Source: Streptomyces iakyrus
GTDB lineage: Bacteria; Actinomycetota; Actinomycetes; Streptomycetales; Streptomycetaceae
Reading direction: 5' to 3'
Assembly (NCBI RefSeq): GCF_000717055.1
Contig: NZ_JNXI01000008.1
Coordinates: 62,001 to 126,000, forward strand
Length of the DNA: 64,000 nt
The notes below the pieces were generated by a model that was not told the DNA's origin, made no database searches, and worked only from the letters and a program-made list of their open reading frames with translations. Below are positions 49,135 through 58,326 of this stretch, piece by piece. Made by a program: the position numbers and the translations under genes. Position 1 is the stretch's first letter. Each line of letters begins with the position of its first letter.

Positions 49135-50298
49135 TCAGGGCGTGTTGGCCGCGAGCTGCTTGCGCCAGCGCATGAACAGCCGGGGCTGGTTCATCCCGAG
49201 GACGGCGACCGGGTGACCGGCACGCCGGTAGACGGCCAGGACGTCACGGTCGTCCGCGGCGCCTTCCTCGATGGTGACGCTGTCGGCACGGGACGCGTTG
49301 CCGGCGAACTGGATCTTCACGCCGTACTGGTCGGACCAGAAGTACGGCGGCCTCGGTACGCCCGGTGTGGACTCGCCCCAGGAGAGCAGGGCGGCCACGG
49401 CCGCGTCGGGGCGTTCCCGGGCGCCGGTCCAGTGCTCGACACGGCGATGGGTGCCCGCGCGCGGGTCGTACCAGGAGGCGCAGTCGCCGACGGCGACCAC
49501 CCCGGCCAGGCCGGTACGGCCGTCCGCGCCGCACTTGACGCCGTCGTCCAGTTCGACACCGGAGCCTGCCAGCCAGTCGACGCAGGGGCGGGCCCCGACG
49601 CCCACGACGACGATGTCGGCGGGGATGCTGCGCCCGTCTTCCATGAGGACGGCGTCGACGCGGGTCTCGCCGCTCAGCCCCTTGACGCCCACGCCGCACA
49701 ACAGGCGCACTCCGTGGTCGGCGTGGAGGCCGGAGACGATGCCGCCCATGGTCGCACCGAGCGGTCCGGCCAGGGGGGTGGGCGCCGCCTCGACGATGGT
49801 CACGTCCAGGCCGAGCGCGCGGGCGGTGGAGGCGACCTCGGCACCGATGAAGCCGCCGCCGATCACGACCAGGCGCCCGCCCCGGGCCAGTTCGTCCCGC
49901 AGGGCGCGGGCGTCGTCCAGGGTGCGCAGGGTGTGCACACCGGCCAGGCCGTCCATACCGGGCAGGGTGCGGGCGGAAGCGCCGGTGGCGATGACGATGC
50001 CGTCGGCTCTCACCTGCCGGCCGTCGGTGAGCCGCACGGCGCGGGGTGTGGTGTCGAGTCCGGCGGCGCGGGCGCCGAGCAGCCACTCCGCTTGCAGGTC
50101 CTCGTCGTCCGGCTCCAGTGCCAGATCGGCTTCGCCGATGCCGCCGGTGAGGAACTCCTTGGACAGGGGCGGCCTGTCGTACGGACGGTGGAGCTCGTCG
50201 CCTATGACGACCAGCCGTCCGTCGTAGCCCTGCTTTCGCAAGGAGCGCGCCGCTGACAGACCGGCCAGCGACGCGCCCACCACGGCGACCGTCCTCAC
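49135..50298 (-). CDS. FAD/NAD(P)-dependent ferredoxin reductase of the Rieske system
   Basis: This 387-residue reductase moves electrons from NAD(P)H to the Rieske ferredoxin. It has the FAD motif VAVVGASLAGLSAARSLRKQG, RPPLSKEFL, the NAD motif LVVIGGGFIGAEVASTARALG, and GVVAVGDCASW near the flavin. The GTG at 50298 overlaps the ferredoxin stop (GTGA). The C-terminal part with YFWSDQYGVKIQFAG is typical of dioxygenase reductases. Next downstream is the Rieske oxygenase. Confidence 0.93.
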   Translation of the reverse strand: MRTVAVVGASLAGLSAARSLRKQGYDGRLVVIGDELHRPYDRPPLSKEFLTGGIGEADLALEPDDEDLQAEWLLGARAAGLDTTPRAVRLTDGRQVRADGIVIATGASARTLPGMDGLAGVHTLRTLDDARALRDELARGGRLVVIGGGFIGAEVASTARALGLDVTIVEAAPTPLAGPLGATMGGIVSGLHADHGVRLLCGVGVKGLSGETRVDAVLMEDGRSIPADIVVVGVGARPCVDWLAGSGVELDDGVKCGADGRTGLAGVVAVGDCASWYDPRAGTHRRVEHWTGARERPDAAVAALLSWGESTPGVPRPPYFWSDQYGVKIQFAGNASRADSVTIEEGAADDRDVLAVYRRAGHPVAVLGMNQPRLFMRWRKQLAANTP

Positions 50299-50657
50299 GC
50301 GACGCCCCCGGCGAGCCGGGCGGCGATGCAGGGAGGCAGGTTCGGGGCTGCCGTGGACAGCCGGACGTAGATCATGCCGTCCTCGACGAAGACCTCGTGC
50401 GTGCGCACCGGGAGCTTGGCCGGCGGGGCGTCGACGGCTCCGGACCTGAGGTCGAACTTCGAGGCGTGCAGCGGGCATTCGACCTCGCGCCCCTCCAGCC
50501 AGCCGTCGGCGAGCGAGGCGTCCTGGTGGGTGCACGTGTCGTCGATGGCGAAGAGTTCGCCGTCGTCGGTGTGGAACACCGAGACCGGCGGGTCGATGTC
50601 GAGCCTGTGGGCCTCGCCTCGGGGCAGATCCACGAGACGGCACGCGGGAATCATCAT
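50295..50657 (-). CDS. Rieske 2Fe-2S ferredoxin
   Basis: This 120-residue ferredoxin has cluster ligands CTHQDASL and CPLHASKFD, the usual C-x-H...C-x2-H pattern. It carries electrons from the reductase to the betaine oxygenase. It leads the three-gene operon, with a regulon palindrome 28 bases upstream. Confidence 0.93.
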   Translation of the reverse strand: MMIPACRLVDLPRGEAHRLDIDPPVSVFHTDDGELFAIDDTCTHQDASLADGWLEGREVECPLHASKFDLRSGAVDAPPAKLPVRTHEVFVEDGMIYVRLSTAAPNLPPCIAARLAGGVA

Positions 50658-50684
50658 GACACCTCGGTGCGTATAGCGAAACGG

Positions 50685-50701
50685 ATTGCGGTGAACGCAA
50701 C
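50685..50701. promoter_or_regulatory. Betaine-regulon palindrome, site 7
   Basis: ATTGCGGTGAACGCAAC matches at eleven of twelve fixed positions and lies just upstream of the ferredoxin-reductase-oxygenase operon. Confidence 0.65.
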
Positions 50702-50768
50702 GTCAGTTTGAGGGCGCCCACAAACCCTTGTCAAGGAGTTCACGGGCCGCTCGACTCCCCTATTTTTC

Positions 50769-50785
50769 GTTGCGCGATACGAAAC
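50769..50785. promoter_or_regulatory. Betaine-regulon palindrome, site 8
   Basis: GTTGCGCGATACGAAAC matches at eleven of twelve positions. It lies 84 bases beyond site 7, so the ferredoxin promoter may have two operators. Confidence 0.5.
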
Positions 50786-50809
50786 GATCTGCACCATAGG
50801 AAACGCAGG

Positions 50810-51739
50810 TCAGAGCTGGGCACCCCTCAGGACCGGGGCGCCGACGACAGTTTCCGGAGCGTTCTCGAGACTCCAGCGGGCGGTCACGCGCACCGCGTCG
50901 GCGGTCGAGGCGACATCGTGGACGCGGACGCACCAGGCACCCTGCGCGGCGGCCAGGACCGACACCGCGGAGGTGGCGGCGTCCCGCAGGTGCGCCGGGC
51001 GGGGCCGGCCCGTCTCCGGGTCCCTCAGAAGGTGGCCCAGAAACGTCTTCCGTGCGGCGCCCACCGGAACGGGCCGGCCGAGTGCGGCGGTGACCTCCCG
51101 GAGGCGGCCGAGGAGCCGCCAGTTGTGCTCGGCGTGCTTGGCGAAGCCCAGCCCCGGGTCGACGACGAGACAGTCCGGTGGGATTACGGCGTCCACGGCC
51201 GCTTCGACTCTCGCCCGCAACTCGTCGACCACGTCGGTGACGTCGTCGTCGTAAACGGCGTGCGCCTGCATGCCGGCGGAGTGCCCGCGCCAGTGCATCA
51301 GGACAGGGCGTGCCCGCCCATGCCATCAGCGGCAGCATCGCCGGTCGGCGAGTCCGCCGGAGACGTCGTTGACCAGAACGGCGCCGGCCTCGACAGCTCG
51401 GGCGGCGACCTCGGCCCGCATGGTGTCGACACTGGCCTTCGCGCCCGCGGCGGCGAGCGCGCGGACGACCGGCAGGACGCGCCGCAGTTCCTCCTCGACC
51501 GGCGGGCGCGTGGCGCCGGGGCGGGTCGACTCGCCGCCCACGTCCAGGATGTCCGCGCCCTCTTCGAGCGGTGCGAGTCCGTGCGCGAGAGCCCGGTCCG
51601 GATCGAACCACCGCCCGCCGTCGGAGAACGAGTCGGGCGTGACGTTCACGATGCCCATCACCAAGGTCCGCTCCAGGCGCGGCAGACCCCGCGGGGAAGG
51701 GACGGGAGCGGCCCGGTCGGTCCGGGCGGCGGTGCTCAT
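50810..51739 (-). pseudogene. folP: Dihydropteroate synthase paralogue, interrupted
   Basis: An intact enzyme would make dihydropteroate for folate. The first half (51739-51340) is normal: VMGIVNVTPDSFSDGGRW, DILDVGGESTRPGA, VLVNDVSGGLAD. It then reads RRCCR and a stop at 51326. The second half (from about 51300) resumes with LMHWRGHSAGMQAHAVYDDD, DPGLGFAKHAEHNW and GAARKTFLG. Between them the family segment AMLPLMAWAGTPC is present in another frame. One missing base before it and two missing bases after it explain everything and net to three bases. It lies among betaine genes with operator-like sites upstream. Either a real pseudogene or two consensus errors. Confidence 0.75.
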
Positions 51740-51795
51740 GCGACGCGGGGCGGGGCGAGGGGAGGCACGGGAGTCATCATGGGCTGGCCCACCTC

Positions 51796-51831
51796 GTTGC
51801 ATATGGAGGAACGATGTGCGATGCGCGCAAC
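51796..51831. promoter_or_regulatory. Betaine-regulon palindromes, site 9 (pair)
   Basis: Two adjoining weak matches, GTTGCATATGGAGGAAC (51796-51812) and TGTGCGATGCGCGCAAC (51815-51831), lie upstream of the folP-like gene. Each keeps one good half site. Confidence 0.4.
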
Positions 51832-51888
51832 GAGTGTGGGGATGCCGCGCCGGCCCTGTCAAGGCTGGCCGGCACGGCGGTGTTCGTG

Positions 51889-52524
51889 TCACCAGCCGCG
51901 GGCGGCCCACTCGTCCAGATGCGGGGCTTCCGCCTCGATGGTGGTCGTGTCGCCGTGTCCGGTGTGCACGACCGTCTCGCCGGGGAGCGTCAGCAGCCGG
52001 TCGCCGATCGAGGTGATGATCGTGCCGAAGTCGCTGTACGAGCGCCCGGTCGCGCCGGGACCTCCCGCGAACAGCGTGTCGCCGCTGAACAGAGCCCGGA
52101 GGTCGGGGGCGTACAGGCACACGGCCCCGGGGGCGTGCCCGGGCGTGTGGAGGACGCGTAGTGCGGTGCCCGCGACGACGAGTTCGTCGCCGTCGGCGAG
52201 GGGGCCGTCGGGGCGCCGGTTCGGATGCACCGTCTTCCACAGCACCTGGTCGTCGGGGTGCAGCAGGACGCGCGCGCCGGTGGCGAGGGCGACGTCCGGT
52301 GCCGCGCGCACGTGGTCGTCGTGGGCGTGGGTGCACACGACAGCCGACAGACGGCGGTCACCGACGGCCTCCAGGACGGCGTCGGAGTCGTGCGCCGCGT
52401 CGATGACGACCACCTCGTCGTCGTCACCGACGATCCAGACGTTGTTGTCGACGTCCCAGGTGCCGCCGTCGAGACTGAACGTCCCGCTCGTGACGAGGTG
52501 TTCGATGCGCGGTGCGCCGGCCAT
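51889..52524 (-). CDS. MBL-fold metallo-hydrolase beside the mycothiol dehydrogenase
   Basis: This 211-residue metallo-beta-lactamase-fold enzyme has the zinc motif CTHAHDDHV, a later His in HTPGHAPGAVCLY and Asp in LFSGDTLFAGG. The ATG at 52524 overlaps the mscR stop (TGATG). MBL genes are regularly coupled to S-(hydroxymethyl)mycothiol dehydrogenase in actinobacteria. It may hydrolyse S-formylmycothiol or another mycothiol thioester, which is inference. Confidence 0.85.
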   Translation of the reverse strand: MAGAPRIEHLVTSGTFSLDGGTWDVDNNVWIVGDDDEVVVIDAAHDSDAVLEAVGDRRLSAVVCTHAHDDHVRAAPDVALATGARVLLHPDDQVLWKTVHPNRRPDGPLADGDELVVAGTALRVLHTPGHAPGAVCLYAPDLRALFSGDTLFAGGPGATGRSYSDFGTIITSIGDRLLTLPGETVVHTGHGDTTTIEAEAPHLDEWAARGW

Positions 52525-53609
52525 CACAGCACCACCACGGAGCGCAGCACGTCGCCGCCGTGCATCTTCTCGAAGGCCTCCTCCACATCACCGAGGCCGA
52601 TGGTCTCGGTGACGAACGCGTCCAGGTCGAACCGGCCGCCCAGGTACAGGTCGATGAGAGCCGGGAAATCGCGCGAGGGGAGGCAGTCGCCGTACCAGCT
52701 GGACTTCAGCGCGCCGCCGCGGCCGAAGACGTCGAGCAGGGGCAGCTCCACCTTCATCTCCGGGGTGGGCACGCCGACCAGGACGACGGTTCCGGCCAGG
52801 TCCCGGGCGTAGAAGGCCTGCCGGTACGTCTCCGGGCGGCCGACGGCCTCGACGACGACGTCCGCACCGAAGCCGCCGGTCAGTTCGCGCACCGCCTCCA
52901 CCACGTCACCCTTGGTGCCGTCGACGGTGTGAGTGGCCCCCATGGTCAGGGCACGGTCCAGCTTGCGTTGGTCGATGTCGACGGCGATGACCTTGGACGC
53001 GCCGGCGAGCCGGGCGCCCGCGACGGCGGCCATGCCGACCCCGCCGCAGCCGATGACGGCGACGGAGTCACCCCGCCCGACGGCGCCGGTGTTGACGGCG
53101 GCACCGAAGCCCGCCATGACACCGCATCCGAGCAGCCCGGCTGCCGCCGCCGGGGCCGCCGGGTCCACCTTGGTGCACTGTCCGGCGGCGACCAGGGTCT
53201 TCTCCGCGAAGGCGCCGATACCGAGGGCGGGCGAGAGCGGGGTGCCGTCGAGCAGCGTCATCGGCTGCGTCGCGTTGTGGGTGGCGAAGCAGTACCAGGG
53301 CTTGCCCTTGCTGCATGCCCGGCACTGGCCGCACACGGCACGCCAGTTGAGGATGACGAAGTCCCCGGGCTCGACGCCGGTGACCCCCTCCCCCACCGCC
53401 TCCACGCGACCGGCCGCCTCGTGTCCCAGAAGGAAGGGGAACTCGTCGTTGATCCCGCCCTCGCGGTAGTGGAGGTCGGTGTGGCAGACGCCGCAGGCCT
53501 CGACCTTGACCAGCGCCTCGCCCGGACCGGGATCGGGGACGACGATCGTCTCGACGGAAACCGGGGCGCCCTTCTTCCGGGCGACGACGGCACGTACCTC
53601 GTGAGCCAT
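52524..53609 (-). CDS. mscR: S-(hydroxymethyl)mycothiol dehydrogenase
   Basis: This 361-residue zinc alcohol dehydrogenase oxidises the formaldehyde-mycothiol adduct. Catalytic zinc ligands are in [13 protein letters not shown] and LLGHEAAG, structural zinc Cys residues in [15 protein letters not shown], and the NAD fold in [21 protein letters not shown]. The ATG at 53609 has GAGGAG upstream. It is placed in the betaine island with a regulon half-palindrome upstream, so it should remove formaldehyde released by Rieske demethylation. A dual role as nitrosomycothiol reductase is known for the family. Confidence 0.92.
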   Translation of the reverse strand: MAHEVRAVVARKKGAPVSVETIVVPDPGPGEALVKVEACGVCHTDLHYREGGINDEFPFLLGHEAAGRVEAVGEGVTGVEPGDFVILNWRAVCGQCRACSKGKPWYCFATHNATQPMTLLDGTPLSPALGIGAFAEKTLVAAGQCTKVDPAAPAAAAGLLGCGVMAGFGAAVNTGAVGRGDSVAVIGCGGVGMAAVAGARLAGASKVIAVDIDQRKLDRALTMGATHTVDGTKGDVVEAVRELTGGFGADVVVEAVGRPETYRQAFYARDLAGTVVLVGVPTPEMKVELPLLDVFGRGGALKSSWYGDCLPSRDFPALIDLYLGGRFDLDAFVTETIGLGDVEEAFEKMHGGDVLRSVVVL

Positions 53610-53675
53610 GAGCTGCTCCTCAGACGGGAAAGTCGCGCGGGTGCGCTGCTTCGAGAGTTGCCTCATCAGATACAC

Positions 53676-53692
53676 GCACCGCTATACGCAAC
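53676..53692. promoter_or_regulatory. Betaine-regulon palindrome, site 10
   Basis: GCACCGCTATACGCAAC keeps the right arm perfectly and the left arm weakly. It lies 67 bases upstream of mscR, with another GTTGC half site at 53657. Confidence 0.4.
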
Positions 53693-53835
53693 TGAGCATC
53701 GGGGAGGAGGACACCGGGGGTCAAGGGGTCGACCGGTACCGGACAGACTCGGCGGATGCAGCGCGCGGGCCGCGAGTCCGCCAGTGCCTTCGAGCCCCCC
53801 ATCAGCAGCACGGCCGCGACCAGACCGGTCAGCGC

Positions 53836-54216
53836 ACCCCAGCCTGGACGTCGGCACGGCTCTTGGACGATCTCGTACTCACCACCGAGCTGCTCGTGAG
53901 CGAGCTGGTCGGCAACGTCGTCCGGCATGCCAGGGACCCCGTGCGCCTGCGACTGCTGCGCAGCCGCTCGCTGATCTGCGAGGTCTACGACGGGAGCCTG
54001 ACCACCCCCCGGATCCGCCACGCCGGCCGCGCCGACGAGGGCGGACGAGGCCTGCAACTGGTCGCCGCCCTGTCCCGGCGCTGGGGCGCCCGCAATCTCC
54101 ACGACGGCAAGTACATCTGGACGGAGCAGGACCTCGAACCGGGCCAGGCCGCCGGGGTGCCGGGCGGCCCGGACCGAGAGGAAGTCCGGAGGGGCGACGA
54201 TCACCCTCGGGGGTGA
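53836..54216 (+). pseudogene. ATPase (anti-sigma/HATPase) tail of a SpoIIE-type phosphatase
   Basis: The frame encodes LDDLVLTTELLVSELVGNVV, then RHARDPVRLRLLRSRSLICE, VYDGSLTTPRIRHAGRADEG and GRGLQLVAALSRRWG. This is the HATPase_c domain found at the C-terminus of Streptomyces SpoIIE/PAS phosphatases. The N box and G box are intact. Upstream codons are unlike the family and no ribosome site is apparent, so the phosphatase part is missing. It may be a free-standing anti-sigma-like ATPase instead. The left boundary is approximate. Confidence 0.5.
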
Positions 54217-54491
54217 GACATGCCCCGGTGACCCGCTGAAGCCGTCAGCCGGGGGCCGGGGCCGGGCTTGCGCCGAGCCGGGTGTTGTCCCTCACTTGGG
54301 GCGGAGGGCCCTACCCGCGGTCATGTGTATGCAGCTCCCGATCCAGCATCCGCGTCCGGCCTCACAGACGGCCGAAACGCTGGCATAGACCTTTTCGTGC
54401 TCCACGGCTAGGCTCTGCCGCGCGCACCACGAGAGCGCTCTCAGGCTCTGCTGTTCCACCCCACTCTGCTGGAACAACGAAGGGGCATCCC

Positions 54492-55643
54492 TTGAGACGC
54501 ACCACAGCTCTGCGTACCGCACTGTCCGGGCTCCTCCTCCTCGGCACCTGGACCGCCGCCGGCGCCCTGCCCGCTTCCGCGGCGGACACCCCCGCACGCT
54601 CCACCGAAGCACCCGCCTCCCCCGCTCTCCTGTCCGCGATGCAGCGCGACTTGGGGCTGACCCGGGAGGCGGTCGAGGCACGGCTGGCTGCGGAGAAGAC
54701 CGCGTCAGCCGTCGAACGCGAGGCCCGCAGCGCCGCCGGTTCCTCCTACGGCGGCTCGTGGTTCGACGCCGGCCGCGGCGAACTCACCGTCGCCGTCACC
54801 CGTGCCGAGCGGGCCGACGCCGTACGCGCGACCGGAGCGACCGTACGCCTCGTGCGGTACGACGCACGGCAGCTCGATGCGGCGAAGCAGCGCATCGACG
54901 CACTGTCCGCGCCTGCCGGCGTGGGCAGTTGGCACGTGGATCCGAAGGCCAACAAGGTCGTCGTGAACGTCGTCGACGGGCACCGGGACGACAACGATGT
55001 CCGGGCCTTCCTGGCCCGGGCCCGCGAGGCCGGTCCCGTGGCGGTCCGGCAGACCCCCGCCGCGCCGCGTACCTTCGCCGCCGGCACCGTGGGAGGTGAC
55101 CCGTACTACACCGGCAACGTCCGCTGTTCCATAGGCTTCTCGGTGCACGGCGGCTTCGTCACCGCCGGGCACTGCGGCTCGCCGAGCGCGGCCGTGTACG
55201 GCTGGGACCGGTCCTACATCGGCAACTTCCAGGGGTCGTCGTTCCCGGGCAACGACTACGCCTGGGTGAACGTGGGCAGCGGCTGGTGGACCGTGCCGGT
55301 GGTGCTCGGCTGGGGCACCGTTCCCGACCGGCTCGTGCGCGGCTCCGCCGAGGCCCCGGTGGGCGCCTCCGTCTGCCGTTCGGGCTCCACCACCCACTGG
55401 CACTGCGGCACCGTCCTGGCGAAGAACGAGACGGTGAACTACAGCCAGGGTGCCGTCCACCAGATGACCAAGACCAGCGTCTGCGCCCAGCCCGGTGACT
55501 CCGGCGGATCCTTCATCAGCGGGGACCAGGCCCAGGGCGTCACCTCCGGCGGCTGGGGCAACTGCAGCAGCGGCGGCGAGACCTGGCACCAGCCCGTCAA
55601 CGAGATCCTCAACAGGTACGGGCTGCGGCTGCACACCGCCTGA
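54492..55643 (+). CDS. Secreted S1-family serine protease with alpha-lytic-type propeptide
   Basis: This 383-residue preproenzyme is a streptogrisin/alpha-lytic-type protease. A signal peptide (1-32, ending ASAAD) precedes a pro-region (about 35-195). In the mature domain the triad is His in VTAGHCG, Asp in GNDYAWV and Ser in PGDSGGS, with paired Cys residues (CSIGF...GHCG, CRSG...WHCG). The TTG start at 54492 is chosen because GAAGGGG lies just upstream and the signal peptide starts there. The open frame extends upstream without such features. It is monocistronic with a perfect hairpin after the stop. Confidence 0.92.
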   Translation: MRRTTALRTALSGLLLLGTWTAAGALPASAADTPARSTEAPASPALLSAMQRDLGLTREAVEARLAAEKTASAVEREARSAAGSSYGGSWFDAGRGELTVAVTRAERADAVRATGATVRLVRYDARQLDAAKQRIDALSAPAGVGSWHVDPKANKVVVNVVDGHRDDNDVRAFLARAREAGPVAVRQTPAAPRTFAAGTVGGDPYYTGNVRCSIGFSVHGGFVTAGHCGSPSAAVYGWDRSYIGNFQGSSFPGNDYAWVNVGSGWWTVPVVLGWGTVPDRLVRGSAEAPVGASVCRSGSTTHWHCGTVLAKNETVNYSQGAVHQMTKTSVCAQPGDSGGSFISGDQAQGVTSGGWGNCSSGGETWHQPVNEILNRYGLRLHTA

Positions 55644-55660
55644 CCACGGAACGGCACACC

Positions 55661-55703
55661 GTGCGGTGGACGTGCTGTCCGGCGGACAGCACGTCCACCG
55701 CAC
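55661..55703. terminator. Perfect 20-21 bp inverted repeat after the protease gene
   Basis: GTGCGGTGGACGTGCTGTCC (55661-55680) is the exact complement of 55684-55703 with only three bases between. It starts 17 bases beyond the protease stop. It is an unusually long, mismatch-free terminator-like hairpin. Confidence 0.75.
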
Positions 55704-56242
55704 CATCGGCTTTCGCCGTCGTAGGTGACGAACCCATGCCTCCCCGAGCCGCCACGCCGTACGTGGCCCGATCGCCCCGTAGGCCCTGGGACACCGCGCC
55801 GTCCCGGTCACTTGGGCCTGGCGTCCGCCGGTGCGTACCCGGACCCGTGGTCTGGAGCTCGACGTCGAGCCGGAACCGGCCCTTCTCGCGGAGCCACCGG
55901 ACGGACACCACGCGCCGCCCCCGAACGGCCGGTGGGCGTGGCCGAGTTCGACCAGCACATCCAGGACCCTCCCGCATTCCCCTTCGGAGACCAGGCCCTC
56001 GTCCAGCCCGAGTGCCTACGCGGCCGTGAGCACGCTTCCGGACCGCTCGATCACACCCCAGAGCTCCGCCCAGAAGCTGCTCGGCATCTCCCCCCGGACC
56101 ACCGGGCAGTGGCTGACCGACGCCGGCCTCTGACCGGGACCTGCTGGCGGGTAATTGACTTGCCCTCATCATGAGTTGCCGCTGCACTGTGCCCGGACAC
56201 CACGAGCCGTGGTGCCGGTATCCCGGGGAGGCAGCGGCAACG
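55704..56242. other. About 540 bases without a supported gene
   Basis: Open frames exist on both strands but show no family-level similarity. Rightward, the end (56065-56133) reads SAQKLLGISPRTTGQWLTDA followed by GL and a stop, like a short helix-turn-helix. Leftward, LDEGLVSEGECGRVLDVLVE also looks protein-like. One may be a decayed gene. The Eis-like promoter must lie at its right end. Confidence 0.3.
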
Positions 56243-57460
56243 ATGGAAATCCGTCCCACGACCGACAAGGATCTCGACGTCTTCGTCGACACCCTCCATG
56301 CCGCTTTCGGGCTCTTCCCGGAGACCCCGGTCGACGGCGGCGGGCTCTGGTGGTCGGCGCTCGAAATGGACCGCTGCCTCCTCGCCGTGGCGGCGGACGG
56401 GCGGCCCGTGGGGACCGCCGCCACGCACTCCTTCGAGCTCACCCTGCCCGGTGGGACGCTCGTCCCGGCCCCCGGGGTGACCGCCGTCGGCGTCCTGCCC
56501 TCGCACCGGCGTCAGGGCGTGCTCAGCGCGATGATGCGGCATCAGCTCACCGAGCTGCGGGGCCGCGGGGAGATGCTCTCGGTGCTGCTGGCCTCCGAGG
56601 CACTGATCTACGGCAGGTTCGGCTACGGACCGGCGACGTACACGGCGCAGCTGAAGGTACCGCGCCACAAGGCCGCCCTCGCCGCTCCCCGGGCGAGCGG
56701 AGCGGCCGAGGGAGTGGCGGCCGGCTCGGTCGAGGTACTGCGCAGGGCCGAGTGCGGCGAGGTTTTGGAGGAGGTCTACGACCGGTACCGCCGCGCCCAG
56801 CCCGGCGCGTTGTCCCGCCCGCACCGCTGGTGGGCCGTGCGCGCGGGGCAGCCGCCGATATCACCGGCACAGCGATACATCGCCGTCCACCGGGACACCG
56901 ACGGCGTCCCGGACGGGTACGCAAGCTACTCGATCGACTCCGGCACCCTGACGGTGGACGAGACGATCGCCACCGAGGACGCCGTCTTCACGGCCCTGGC
57001 CCGGTTCGTCCTCGGACACGACCTGGTCTCTCACGTGGTGTTCAAGCACGTCCCGTCCGATCACCCGCTGCGCTGGCGGTTCGCGGACTTCCGGGCCGGC
57101 GAGGTCAGCGGCGACATGGACTGGCTCTGGGTGCGGCTGCTGGACGTCCCGCGTGCTCTGAGCGCGCGCGGCTGGTTCGCGGACGGCGAGCTGGTCCTCG
57201 ACATCGACGACCCGTTCCTCGGCGAACACGACCGCTACCTGCTGAGCGTCCGGGACGGCAAGGCCGACTGCGTCCCGACGGACCGGGACCCGGACCTGTC
57301 CCTGGACGTCCGCGACCTGGGCTCCGTCTACCTCGGCGGCACCGCCCCGAGCACACTCGCACGGGCCGGACACATCCGGGTCCACCACCCGGGCGCGGCC
57401 ACCCTCGCCGACGCGCTCTTCCGCACCGAGCGCTCGCCGCATTGCCTGCACTGGTTCTGA
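56243..57460 (+). CDS. Eis-like GNAT acetyltransferase
   Basis: This 405-residue protein has the three-part Eis layout: an N-terminal GNAT with acetyl-CoA loop GVLPSHRRQGVLSAMMRHQL, a second GNAT-like domain and a C-terminal sterol-carrier-like domain (LSLDVRDLGSVYLGGTAPST). Eis proteins acetylate amines, including aminoglycosides and peptides. The C-terminal carboxylate is the expected catalytic element, here HCLHWF. The ATG at 56243 follows GGGGAGG. It stands alone, and its substrate is unknown. Confidence 0.9.
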   Translation: MEIRPTTDKDLDVFVDTLHAAFGLFPETPVDGGGLWWSALEMDRCLLAVAADGRPVGTAATHSFELTLPGGTLVPAPGVTAVGVLPSHRRQGVLSAMMRHQLTELRGRGEMLSVLLASEALIYGRFGYGPATYTAQLKVPRHKAALAAPRASGAAEGVAAGSVEVLRRAECGEVLEEVYDRYRRAQPGALSRPHRWWAVRAGQPPISPAQRYIAVHRDTDGVPDGYASYSIDSGTLTVDETIATEDAVFTALARFVLGHDLVSHVVFKHVPSDHPLRWRFADFRAGEVSGDMDWLWVRLLDVPRALSARGWFADGELVLDIDDPFLGEHDRYLLSVRDGKADCVPTDRDPDLSLDVRDLGSVYLGGTAPSTLARAGHIRVHHPGAATLADALFRTERSPHCLHWF

Positions 57461-57550
57461 CCGCGCCCGCAGTCCTCGGACACGTCCCGCGTCAGCCGGC
57501 GGAAGCAGTGGCAAGGCTCGCCCCCGTTGCAGACGTCCGGCCCGGCGCGG

Positions 57551-57712
57551 TCAGTGGCCTTGTTCCACGCCGATGAGGACGAACGCCACCGTGGCGGGCT
57601 GGTCGCTGCGGTTGCGCCAAGCGTGGCGGGTGCCGTTCTGGATCACGATGTCGCCTGCCGAGAGCGATGCGCAGTGGCCGTCGTCGAGTTCGAGGACGAT
57701 CTCGCCGTGCAG
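57551..57712 (-). pseudogene. Cupin-domain protein fragment
   Basis: Only the second half of a small cupin barrel remains: GEIVLELDDGHCASLSAGDI, then VIQNGTRHAWRNRSDQPATV. Residues upstream in the frame are unrelated, and the first metal-binding motif is absent. An intact relative would have roughly 100-150 residues more. Confidence 0.6.
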
Positions 57713-57868
57713 CGGCGACGTGGGCGACGGGACGCCTCGCACCGCTTCACGAGCCGCATGCTGCCCTCGACGCTCAAGGCGCATGCGCGTGGGGCAATCG
57801 TCGCCCTCTCGACGTCAGACAACGGCAGGCGCGACACCCATCGTGCGCGCCTGCCGCATTGCGCCCTT

Positions 57869-58234
57869 TCAGTCAAGCGGTGCCACGCGGATCCGGTTCC
57901 CGTCAGGATCAACTGCGAGGAAGGTCAGCCCGAACCCCGCATCATATGGCTCCTGCACGATAGTGACGCCCTTGGACTGCCACTGCTTGAAGATCGCGTT
58001 GACCTCGTCGGGCCCACCGCCGATGGCCAGGCACACCTCACTGGTACGCGGGACGTCCGGTGACAGATCCTCGAACTGGCCAGACCACAGAGCGAGGTCA
58101 GCGCCTGGCCCGAGGTCGAAGGTGATGTATCCCGGAGTCTCGAACGACGGCCTCATGTCGAGGAGGTCACCGTAGAAACGCGCTGCGGCGGGAGCGTCGT
58201 TCACATAGACGATGGACACGACGGATGTGGTCAT
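57869..58234 (-). CDS. VOC-superfamily (glyoxalase/bleomycin-resistance-like) protein
   Basis: This 121-residue single-domain VOC protein has two beta-alpha-beta-beta-beta modules: SIVYVNDAPAAARFYGDLLD first, then EVCLAIGGGPDEVNAIFKQW and TIVQEPYDAGFGLTFLAVDP. Dimers of such proteins bind a metal or sequester a drug. It is divergent from the WYL regulator with 92 bases between, which suggests regulation by that gene. Coding GC is lower than in neighbours, consistent with recent acquisition of the pair. Confidence 0.85.
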   Translation of the reverse strand: MTTSVVSIVYVNDAPAAARFYGDLLDMRPSFETPGYITFDLGPGADLALWSGQFEDLSPDVPRTSEVCLAIGGGPDEVNAIFKQWQSKGVTIVQEPYDAGFGLTFLAVDPDGNRIRVAPLD

Positions 58235-58326
58235 GGTTCTTCCTTCTCACAGGTCGTAGGTACGCCTCGACCAGCCTGACCGGGATATGCGCCGCATCAT
58301 GTCGCAATTCCTGAAAAGCTTGGTGT

